The position numbers were made by a program, and so were the translations under genes. 64,000 bases of DNA from Ridgeia piscesae (lineage: Eukaryota; Annelida; Polychaeta; Sabellida; Siboglinidae), in assembly GCA_025642075.2 (NCBI GenBank), contig JAODUO010000956.1, positions 53,501 to 117,500 on the forward strand. Reading direction: 5' to 3'. How positions within the stretch are numbered: the first letter of the stretch is position 1; the number at the start of each line of letters is the position of its first letter. Below the pieces are notes generated by a model. That model searched no databases and had not been told where the DNA came from. It was given only the letters and a program-made list of their open reading frames with translations. Positions 1 to 55,479 of the stretch are shown piece by piece.

Positions 1-319
1 TATATAGTGATAATAAAACATATATGTTAATATTGAATATTGTTCATGGCTCCAAGAATGGTTTTGCTCCAGAGTAAGTTAATTCATATAACAATATCTA
101 TGTCAATATCTTAATCAGTGGAATTTATTCCTTTTTGTATTATATTCTTTGCATTTATGGTTAAAAACCTAATTTACATATAATAGCCCCATTTTCCAAG
201 AGCCTCCGATTTACGTATAAAATACCGTTTTCCCCCGACACCCTCCGATTTACGTATAAATCTCCCACATTGGCATTTCCAAAACTTAACATGTATGTGA
301 ATTATATTTCTGTTTGAAG

Positions 320-32697
<32,378 letters not shown>

Positions 32698-32815
32698 ATG
32701 AGACCATACGAGACAGTATGACCGTAGTTTCTCAGTGAACTGAACCATTGAATAAAAAACAATACGAGAATTTACAATCCTGGAGTTTCTCAGTCAACTG
32801 AAGTCGATTATCAAT
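32698..32815 (+). repeat. Two decayed tandem copies of the BTAF1 coding tail in the 3' UTR
   Basis: The segment ACGAGACAG...CTCAGTGAACTGAA from the last codons recurs after the stop with a period of about 54-58 bp (CATACGAGACAGTATGACC...CTCAGTGAACTGAACC, then CAATACGAGAAT...CTCAGTCAACTGAAG). This gives three copies in all, one coding and two non-coding. Confidence 0.85.
32751..32756 (+). terminator. BTAF1 polyadenylation signal
   Basis: AATAAA lies 54 bp after the stop codon, between the second and third tail copies. It is the nearest canonical signal; the cleavage site is not known. Confidence 0.65.
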
Positions 32816-35052
32816 GCACATCGTTGAACATTATGTACAAAACTGCAGTACAACTGCACGGGTCTCACAACGTGGTTGGGTGTAGAAAGTGAACCGTCAG
32901 TGACTGAGAGACCATGCACTGTGTTCACCAGACTCTAAGTTGGATCAAATCATTACAAGTAAATATATTTGCACAAGAAATCACTCGTTCAAGAGTAACA
33001 AGTTGAAGTACTCGTTAACATGACTGACAAGTCAGTCATGTTTGCTGTGATTTTTGCGACTCACAAATTGTGATTGAGAGTCAGGGTTGTGACTTTACTT
33101 AGCCAGTTGTATTGCGTTGTTAGACATGTTCCTGGCCAGTTCACTATGCAGGTGATGTGTTCTACAGGGTTCTCAGCAGATGTTATCATCATCAACCAAG
33201 TAGGCCAGGGGGTGTTACATCACCTGGGCAGTATGTGCCAAACTAAAGGTTGTAGCCAATGTGATATATATTATTAATTGAATGCGTAATAACTGCGATG
33301 TATGTGTACATATATATGTATGTTGAGAAACTGCAGCAGGGTTTGGAAATTATGGTAACAACAGCAAGTACTGCACACAGACAATGCTCACCCTCCAATC
33401 TGTGAACATACTAACACACATAAAGCACCACTCGTGTTAATTATTAACACAAATGTTGTCACTCGTTTTATTCAGTGTCCTACTACATTGTTATTGTTCA
33501 GCGTTGAATTAAATAGGTTTTACATCTGTTTCAGATCTCGTCACTTATTCTAATATTACACTTGTAATATTACACTTGTAAATCGCAAGTAGCTTGTAGC
33601 CAAGTGAAATAGGGAATAATGGCGGCTAGAGAATGTTGTGGATGAACTGAGGATGACGCCATCTGCCTTGTCTCTATAGCAGGTTGTCATTTGCATGTAT
33701 ACAGTATATGGATAGTATATAGCCCAACTACGTAACTTTTTGTTAGTGAATGTATGATCTCATTAAAGACTATTGTTTTAATTAAGCAGCATTTCAAGCT
33801 AACGTATATGTCCGTCTTCTGTATAACATCCGAATGCCCATACACAGCAAATGTACATTGGTTGCAAACAAGAACATATGTTCCATGCATCGCTATCAAC
33901 ATCGTTGTTGTTTATTTATTTCCATCTCATGCAGCATCAATTTCAAGTTTGCAGCACAACGGTCACATTTAATTACTGTTGACCATATGCAGCCTGTGTG
34001 AGCAACAATACTTTTAAAATTTCACGGCGCTTACTTTCGCTCTAAGCCACCTCACAATCACATGACGGACAATATCACAAACTCGACTGGAACCATACAA
34101 TGAAATGAATGAATGTGTGAGCATTTTGTACAAAAACAACACCGATGCCATGTCAAATCTGTCGGCAAATATTTGTAGCAGTTTTTCCTGGTCGGTGCAC
34201 TCCAAGGCATGCGCTGAACTGGGCAAAAGTGCGATAGCAATAACGTGCACAACATTTCGATCCCCAGTAATTCGGTGAACATCAAGAAATCCATAGACAC
34301 AACTCAACACATGCCACTGGTTCCGCGTGTCGTTCCATTCCTTGCTGCCGCGCAAAGCTCCACGGTGTGCTACTCGCACGGTGTATATAAAATATCGCTT
34401 GAAGCATACAAGAAAAATATAATCTGTACAATAACCGGAAAATAAATTCCCTAAACTAGCACACAACAAACAAAAACACTGATTGTTAGTTAGCGTCAAT
34501 GTCCTCCGTCTGCCGGCCGCTACAACCTCTCTCTCTCTCACACATGAGCACATTATATATTACATATATTAATTATTCAGCAATGTGTACAACTCTGCAA
34601 TACACGTGGCTGCTTTGTGCTGGTCAGTGCGTCCAACAAGACCACTCCTACACTTCATCGAGCTACGTAACTAGTGACAGATCCTCCACCACGAATGTCG
34701 GCACATTCCCAACCAACAGTTCTGTCTCCATGAAGTACATCCAGTATTAAATCTGCGGCTGATCGCGTCAACAAGCTTGAAATTGTGTGCAACTGGCAGC
34801 GTGCTTTGGCACGTTGGCGCACCCTCCTGACATGAGAAGGTTGCAAGTCTCCATCAACACTACGCCACCTGATGGTCCAAACAACCTGTAGACACGTGTC
34901 GGGCTACAGGCATGTATCGCTGCCAAGTCATGCCAATGTTAATCTGCCTAGTCACATGACTGCACTGACGAAACACAGAATCCATCGCACCGCCTTGTGG
35001 ATCATACCCACTCCAGGGTCCAAATACACGATGGGATCAAATCCACTCCCAG
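32757..35052. other. Intergenic region between convergent BTAF1 and epsin
   Basis: No gene recognised. A 179-codon open frame on the - strand (34014-34553) has no family resemblance I can name. Palindromic arms CAGGTGATGT (33150) and ACATCACCTG (33217) form a small inverted repeat. Confidence 0.5.
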
Positions 35053-35058
35053 TTTATT
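35053..35058 (-). terminator. Candidate epsin polyadenylation signal
   Basis: AATAAA on the - strand (TTTATT on +) about 310 bp beyond the epsin stop codon. Other copies lie further downstream (for example near 33910), so this is only the nearest clear one. Confidence 0.4.
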
Positions 35059-35367
35059 TCAAACTATGAAGACTGATTTGTCTCGATAACACGCAGATGA
35101 CCAAGGCTTGTCGCAGCCTTGTCATTGAATAACTTCTTCAAAAATGAACAGCGTACACATCTCAAAAATAACGATCCTCTTAACCAAATGTAAACATGCA
35201 CTGAACAAGCACTGCTGTACAATGCATACGTGTATGCCATTTGTACAGGCTCTCATACGCTGTCCACACACACACCATGTACATTTGTACACACGCTCAA
35301 TCACTTACACATCCCTCTCACACACACACACACGTACACTGTCAGCCAACTCTAGATGGCAGCACTT

Positions 35368-47879
<12,512 letters not shown>

Positions 47880-48032
47880 TTTATCAACCTATCTTATCAA
47901 TGTCTTATGTTGATGACGTCTTTTTAAATTTAAATGATGTGACTGACAAACGACTAAGTGGTGGAATATGTCGAACGACAACCATATACTGAACAGCACT
48001 CTTTACATCGATCATTGAATTGTTGCTTCTTC
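47880..48032 (-). other. Epsin 5' UTR part of first coding exon
   Basis: A good acceptor (TTTCTTTATTGCAG) on the - strand ends at 48033, so the leader probably continues in an upstream non-coding exon, perhaps near 49.9-50.0 kb. Confidence 0.55.
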
Positions 48033-48568
48033 CTGCAATAAAGAAACAGTGTCCATTAAACATTGTTATATACATTACAACAGCAAACACATATGTACAG
48101 TACAGTGCGTTATGTCTTTCTTTCTATTACAAGTATAAATAATTGTCAACAAACAAAACATTAACCTATATTGTTTTAAAATATATTTTAATATCATCAT
48201 GTCTTAATTTATCTCTTTTTTTTAAATAAATATTACACAAAATATAAGCACTTGTTCAACAGGACAAATACTAATAATTCATGTTTACTTGTCCCAACAG
48301 AAATTGTATTGTCCCGCCTAGAGTTAAATAATTAACACAAGTCTTACTGCCACAGCTTGTGTCATCATCATTATGCATAATTGTATGTGGTATTAAATTA
48401 ACTGTGTTGACTACACTCACTATATATAGCAATGTATCTAACTTCTATGTTGTTAACATCATACTGTTGCTGCGTACTACTTGTGTGACTATGTTGGCAT
48501 TAGTCTAGTTGTGAACTGATAGCAACAAACAATGGAATGTACAGACAATTACTAAGCATTAATTTTAA

Positions 48569-49212
48569 GGCAGTGGCTACGCGTACGTGAGCCATACGTT
48601 TAGGCCACCAGTCTAAAAGTACGGCATTCATACTGCGCATGCGTATGCTTTTATTTTCGGTTACGTGAGCTGTATTTTTAGCATCGTTTATCTAAGGTAC
48701 GGCATTCGATAAGCGCATGCGCATGATTTCTATACGTGAGCCTTATCTTTTGTAGCTGTCAGTTCCAAAAGTTTCCCCGCACCTGCATGTTTATATACAT
48801 AAGCACTTTTGCCGTATCTTTAGAACTCAGATCTAAAAGTAGGCCTAGGTGAGTTTTTTCACGCGTGAATGCCGTATATCTTTAGCAAACAAATATAAAA
48901 GTACGTGTGTTTTTTCCGCGCATGCATGTTGATGTACACACGAACGGAAGCTCTTTTGGTACTCAGTTCTAAATATACGTGAGATTTTGTGCGTGTTATT
49001 TTTTCGCATGTTGACATATATGTAGCCCTATGGCAGTCAGTAAATCTAACAATGTCGAACAAAACCGCTCCCTTGTGTAATTCCGCCATACCGATGTGAC
49101 GAGACGTACGCAGCATGCTTGCGCAGAATTGAAAAACAGGATACGCGCGCATCCTCACGTACGGTTAGGCCACGGGTCTAAAGATACGGCTCACGTACGC
49201 ATAGACACTTCG
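48569..49212. mobile_element. MITE-like element, 644 bp, rich in CG dinucleotides
   Basis: The left end GGCAGTGGCTACGCGTACGT and the inverted right end CGAAGTGTCTATGCGTACGT share a TIR with CGTACGTGAGCC. A 9-bp duplication TAATTTTAA flanks it (48560-48568 and 49213-49221). Internal blocks repeat ACGTGAGCC...TCTTTAG and GCGCATGCG. No coding frame. Superfamily uncertain; a 9-bp duplication would suit Mutator-like elements. Confidence 0.75.
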
Positions 49213-49959
49213 TAATTTTAATTGTGATTACAGGCTAAACATTAAACAATTATAATCAATTACACTAATGTTTAAGTAATCATATTTGTAACCACACATG
49301 TTAAAGCATAACTAAATAGTTGTGCATACTTGATATTTGTAATTTACTATAATACATGCATTATATAAACGATATAAAATCATCACATGATCTCTGGTTA
49401 CTGGTGTGTGATGTCTTCCATGGGCATACGCTGTGGCTTTGATATTAAAATAAAACATTTGCTGAAACCCTGTCACAACATTTAATGTTCTGTTGAATAT
49501 CTACGTATACTTGTGACTGAGTTATTTCCGACTAATGAGTAATGGAGTAACATGGGTAGTGACGGGACAATCCCACTGTCAGAAATAAACAGAAAGAAAC
49601 AATACATGAACCTCTAACTTAACCAGTAGTTTACAATATGTTAATGTTGTCACAACATCTCAGGGCTGCGACACTGTTTATTATTTCAAACGAACATAAG
49701 TCACCGTTTGTCTTAAATATACCGATTGATACTGTTGCTAAACAATGTGTGTACAAAGACAAAGTCAACAACACACGACAGTCACTGAGTCAGTGAAATG
49801 CGGATGTGTCCAAAACTTTTACAAACAATTGTAGCATAGCACTTTTACAAATTATTTACATTATGATTTAAAGCTGTAATCTGAAGTAAAATAAGTGGTT
49901 ATCATGTAAAAAAAATAATTAACGGAAAATTCACAAACCTGCTATTATTTTGACGTTTT

Positions 49960-50075
49960 ATTCCGACGTGTTTTTACGTTCGCCACCAGGAAATCAAGTC
50001 ACCTTTCAAAATGGCGGCCAACTTCCGCAGTGCCGGTGATTATGCGAAGGGAGTTTGTTGGAATAGCCAAAACAT
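49960..50075. promoter_or_regulatory. Candidate promoter (YY1/ETS-type), possibly bidirectional
   Basis: AAAATGGCGGCC (50009-50020) matches the YY1 core found just downstream of many metazoan start sites, and ACTTCCG (50021-50027) matches an ETS site (CGGAAGT). It lies 2.0 kb upstream of the epsin leader exon on the - strand. A + strand frame, MAANFRSAGDYAKG, starts at this ATG. Whether it serves epsin, a divergent gene or both cannot be decided from sequence. Confidence 0.45.
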
Positions 50076-50746
50076 GAACAACTTGTATTATTTACGCAAG
50101 ATATTGTTATGCATAGTGTATATCAATATTTCCTATATTTCGTCAATGAATTTACTACATTGCTATGAAAGAAATTGGGTGACTTTCACCAAATACAATT
50201 AGTTGGTGTTAAATCGGAAGTGGGCAACGAAAATGGAATAGCCCGCTATGCCCGGATGTACGCATGCTTGAGAATGTTGACAAATAAATACGTAAATGTC
50301 AAGTTAACTTGGTTGCTCTTTGTTTTTGTTTGGCATAGTCAGATGTTAGCTAGCATTTCACATAATTTTATATAGTTGCAGGGTTTTTAAATGCATGTAT
50401 ACAGGCGCAGATCCAGGAGGTTAATTGGGCACTTTGACTTTGGCAATTAGTCTTTGCCACTTTGCCTTTGGTAGACGCTAGATCGAGTCAATGCAAACTC
50501 AAAGTGAAATGAAGACCCAAACCAAAGCGGCTTTGCCAAAGGCAAACGCTTTATAATTAGCATGATGAGGTTACAGTGGAGAGTGTTCTGATGGTAACTT
50601 GGAGTCAAGCCATTGGACCTTTTATGGGATGCAGTTAGAACTACTGATTTTTTATTAATCTCAAACGTACCCAAATATAGCATCAATATATTTATAGTTT
50701 ATAATATATCATATAATTATATATGTATAATATTAATATAATTATA

Positions 50747-50828
<82 letters not shown>

Positions 50829-51490
50829 TATCTAGGTGTTTGCTATGTATATATCCCATTTACACGTGTGCCTGCGTGTGTGAATGCTGGACTAGCTACT
50901 ATGGCATGTCATCGTTATATATACGTACAATTAAATCAAGAACATTTTGTAAATTTTATCCATATCTGAATTTCTACAAACATTTAAAGGATATACGTAC
51001 GGCTATACGTGTGAATTGTTATGTTTGTTGATGGTGGCTACATGGAGATAGCTACCGTGGTGTATAGTATAGTTTTATTTAACATTGGTGGGTGAAATTT
51101 TCGCAGATCGCATTAATTATGAGCGTAAAACAATATGGACGTCGAACAAAAAAATTGTAATGTTCGGTCAACACCCCCTTGTCAAGTTGTCACCCCCTGA
51201 TGCAGCTGCCCCCCCCCCCGCATGCATCCGTACCTGAAAATTTAATATGAGTTAGCTTGCACTAATTCAGTGCGCTCAATCAAACGATATAGATCGACCC
51301 CCAATATATATAATGACGTGCGTTTTAATATTTTAATGATTACAGCGATATGCCACAGTTGGATAAACATGTTGCAGAACCCATTATTACCGTACCTGAC
51401 GTACGGAAAACAAACAATCTGTTCTCACTGGCAAATGCCCCGGAACAGGTGGTAATTGAGCTTATATATAACTAGCATAGGTTTACATAA
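50075..51490. other. Intergenic, with TA microsatellite
   Basis: A TA microsatellite lies at about 50738-50826. A C10 run is at about 51210. No gene recognised. Confidence 0.65.
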
Positions 51491-51529
51491 TTATTGCATA
51501 TATACCCCTTAACAAATTGTAGAAGTGAT

Positions 51530-52300
51530 CTACCAAACAGCATAACATACAAGAGAAAGGATAATAGCGAAGTATGTGACAACCAGTATCCACCATATGA
51601 TACCCTATGGAAGATCCTAAGATTCTATGGAGTACCTCCAAAGAATGTTTCACTGATAGAGAAGTTTTACGACCACTTTGAATGCAGCGTCATCCTCAGT
51701 AATGGATCCTCTGAGTGGTTCCCAGTGACATCTGGTGTTAGACAGGGATGTCTCCTCTCGCCCATCCTCTTCTTGGTCGTCGTCGACTGGGTTATGCGGA
51801 AAACTACATCGGATAAACCCATGGGTACCCAGTGGACTCTCTTCTCCCAATTAGGACACCTCGACTTTGCCGATGACCTTGCATTTCTATCAGTAAAGCT
51901 TGACCAACTGCAGGAACAAACTGATAGATTAGACATGCAGCTATGTAAATATCTAACGTGGAAAAGCTCGCTGTCCTTTTGCCAGACTTCAGAACATTTG
52001 GAAGTTCATGCAGTATATCATGAAAACAAAGCCAAGACTACAACAGTAATGTGAAGTCTATCTTATGTGTGGCTCAGAGTGCGCTGGCGAGTGGTTAAAG
52101 GGGATGTTTGAGAAAGATCTGCAGGATATTCTGGCCTGATAAAAAAAAGTTAACAAGAAGACGGGCTGCAACATTGCTGTCCTGGGAATTAAACGCAGAC
52201 GACTGAGATGGATAGGACACGTCTTGAGAATGCCTAAAGAAAGTATCTCCAAAGTTGCCCTAAGATGCCAGGACGACCAAAGACAACATGGTCAGACAGT
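51530..52300 (+). mobile_element. Non-LTR retrotransposon fragment (reverse transcriptase C-terminal half)
   Basis: The frame at 51494-52054 has DTLWKILRFYGVPPK, TSGVRQGCLLSPILF and HLDFADDLAFLS with the catalytic FADD. After frame breaks, RRRLRWIGHVLRMPKESISK (about 52191-52250) and GRPKTTW (about 52272) form the usual C-terminal tail. 5' truncated and frameshifted. The RTE-like character is a guess; the family is not resolved. Confidence 0.88.
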
Positions 52301-53960
52301 TTCACTGCATATGTATGCGCGCGCGCGTATGTGTGTGCATGGGGGGTGCGTGCGTGTGTGCGTGCGTGCGTGCGTGCGTATACGTGTACAGATGTATGTG
52401 TTAATTATTATGCGGACGCGCCCCTGCCTTGATGCGATTCCCCTCTCCGACATTAATGTTATCTTCCGGCGCCTATGAAACCGGGCTACGTGAACTATTA
52501 TAGACTACAATACACTGCAGTGATATAGGCAACCTACATCTCGTCTACTAGCATCACGCAGAAGGTTGCCATTGCAGACTCTGACAACACAATCATATAA
52601 CATATAGACTACCCGTAACCACGTTCATGCTAGTACAGATTTATATAGGCCCTATACATGTCAGTGATGATACAAATGCGTACAATAACCCATCCAAGTG
52701 TATGGAGTGTATTTAATTAAAACAAACAACCATACCGCCAACGAGTGGTCCAATCATAACTGAACAATACTAATGAAAACAGAACCGACGCCGAATTCAG
52801 GTGGCATTTGTCAAATGTTGATGCCGTGTGGAATAGCTCCATGGATTAATACAGGGAATTCGTTTGCCCAACATGGGCTAATAAAGCCTAATATGCATCG
52901 ATCTCATTCTATATTAATGCCTTCTCCGTTGTATCAACTTAATGTATTTTAATGTGAGAGATCGAGTCACTTTGCGGACAAACAGGATCCATCCTAGACA
53001 GACACTATAACCCAGTGCTGGCAATCGCCAGTAAAATACAAGATTATAATATACAATGCAATATTTTATATCAAAGATAATTAATTGACGGTTACGGTTA
53101 ATTATAATTAGGGTTATTCGTTTTTCTGTTATAAAAGTCATGTACCCTTGGCAATTAATGTTTCGCATGTTAGGCATTGTGATTGATTAAACGTAGCAAT
53201 GGTACATCGTTATAGTTCATAATATTATATTATAGGAGGTTCTAATAATTAATATAGTCGACTCAGAATGTAATATCCACTATAGTGTATATAAACAGAG
53301 CCTGGATTTATGTCCCACGAGAGTGGTTTTAGAAAGTGTTCTCCGCGTATTTTGTCGCCTGTATAGGCCTGATTTCTCACACGCAGCTAGAGTGTCTGTA
53401 CAGGTTCATCGCGTGTCTGGCAGTCGCATTTATTAGAATTGCGCGGCATGTTTACACAATTGAACGGCGTGATTGGTGTTAATCACCCGTAAACTGTCTG
53501 CATGTTCACAACGTCCCAGTCTAGTGTCTAATATGTTGGGAACGCGCAGTTCTAACTGCACCCCGCCGTGACGTGTGGTAAAAATAGTAACTTAATTATA
53601 CACTGCCGTGGACCAGGTCTGCGACTCAACGACTGACACGTACGTACATAATTAATGCAGTTACAGATTTCACATTGAGAATTTAATGAACCGAGTTCAC
53701 TATCCCAGCCGAACCTACGCACATCGTACGTACGTGCGTGCGTGTGTATGCGTAATATCCGACCTCAGCGACATACCTGTTTGACGCGAGCGGGCACCTG
53801 ACACGTCTGCCGAAGTTGCATATTAGCGGCGGTGAGACAAAAAGTAAAAGTGAAGCGCAGCAAGAGTTGAACTACATAGATACTATCACACAGGTCCCGC
53901 AAATATACCACCACTTACATTTTGCATACAATGTCACACTTTGTATATACATTAAACATG
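52301..53960. other. Intergenic, nothing recognised
   Basis: A short GTGCGTGCGTGCGTGCGTA-type run lies at 52347-52380. No gene found. Confidence 0.6.
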
Positions 53961-53963
53961 TAA

Positions 53964-54240
53964 TCAGCATTTATCAATTCTAAGAACCTCCACAATTCGC
54001 ATGAAGAGTGAAATTGACAATTGTAATTGTCGTCTTCTCTTCGTCTTTTCTTTCCTCAGTTCTCTCCCTCTCTTCTCTATCAACAGTCTCCAACTCCTAT
54101 CTTTTACTGTCGTAATTAATTCTACCCCCACTCTTTCCAGATCTCTCTTAACTCTGTCCTCCCATCGCATTCACGGTCTTCATCGCCTCCTTTTCCGTCC
54201 ACTTTCTGGGCCTGTGATATTTTTTTTCATTTTGAAGATG
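53964..54240 (-). mobile_element. Probable LINE C-terminal fragment
   Basis: The - strand reading MRWEDRVKRDLERVGVELI, then DRSWRLLIEKRG, resembles the RWxDxVKxDL...DRxxWR tail found after the reverse transcriptase in several LINE clades. Too short to place. Confidence 0.45.
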
Positions 54241-54642
54241 ACATCGAAAAGCCAGGAAGAGGCGTGGTCCCCGAAGATGACATCGGAAAACCACTGACAA
54301 TGTATTATAATTATATTTATCAGCTTTTTGCGCTGACAACATCCAAGTTATGCAGATATGCAAAGCATAAGTAGCAGAGGAAGTACGCATAGGAAATTTT
54401 CATGATAATGATACACTTTAAAAGTAGAAAGGCATAAACAAATAATTTCTGTGTGGTGGAACATTTATAACTGCGTGATTTTGCATTAACATAATAATTA
54501 TATGTTTCATTCGTTAGGAGGTGCGACATGATAAATTATAATATTGTCTCCACTTTATGTGGTGCGGACTAAAACGTCCCCTTTAGTGACAAATTCTGCT
54601 GCTGCACAGATATACATATGTCCGGAAGTGTAGAGTTTGCGA

Positions 54643-54659
54643 GGTGAACCCCGCCACCA
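54643..54659 (-). other. Primer-binding-site-like sequence beside LTR
   Basis: On the - strand TGGTGGCGGGGTTCACC begins two bases after the LTR terminus CTACA, the usual place of a tRNA primer-binding site starting TGG. The matching tRNA was not identified. Confidence 0.5.
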
Positions 54660-54661
54660 AT

Positions 54662-55115
54662 TGTAGCGTTTGGCGCGAGCCGTCGGCACGGAGGCGTCTA
54701 GTGGCGGACTCGGGCACACGTTCACTCACTCAGTCTAACAGGCTAACCAAAAACAATATATATATAAGTTTTCCACAGTTTATTATATAAAAATCCTAAG
54801 AGTACATATCTTAAAAAAACTAGCTAAAATGCTCCAACAACTAAACCAATACAAATATAAAGTTCAACAAACGTGACGGCACTGACACCGTGTTTGATAG
54901 GCGGTCAGTATGTTAATCAAACAGTCAAATGACTCACCCACGGGTTTCTCAATCGGGAGAACGGTCGGGAAAAGCGGTGTGTCCCGGGGTAAACAATACT
55001 CGTTTCCCCGATAGTATACCCCAGTAGTCTGCGCAGCACAATGTACTGTGACAGAATCTCTGTCACAGGGCGATCTGGAGCGGCGTGTCCCGGGGTAAAC
55101 AATACGACCTCAAGG
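54662..55115 (-). mobile_element. LTR-like block of an LTR retrotransposon
   Basis: On the - strand about 450 bp run from TGAAACC to ...CGCTACA (TG...CA), with AATAAA (ATATAATAAACTGTGG) in the second half and a primer-binding-like site just after it. TGTTTACCCCGGGACAC occurs twice inside. No gag or pol follows, so the element is truncated. The left boundary is approximate. Confidence 0.5.
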
Positions 55116-55479
55116 TTTCATTTTTTACTTTCACGTTTTATTGACCTGGCGGGTAACCATGTTTTTAGCTTTGTATAAAGCACATTAAATATAGGGATGA
55201 CACAAAAAGTGCAAGCACTTATTTCCATTGTGGTCCCTAATGTTTATTGTAGGTGTATTGAACCACATAGTTAAACCCGTGGTCATTCGCAACGTTCCCC
55301 ATTCCATAAAATTAGTGTGAAATGTTTACTTTTACGCACTTCTTCGATTACATGTGTGTACGCCCCTGACACCACACGCCGCTGTGGGTGGGCACGCCTG
55401 GATTGTTTCCGTAGTCGACGAGGCGTCGGCTATGATATCGTAATCATTGCTTAACAAGATTTAGCAAGACCTAACAATA

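Noticed and set aside
51494..52054. Host reverse-transcriptase-like gene
   Set aside because: LINE motifs, truncated and frameshifted; a retrotransposon remnant.
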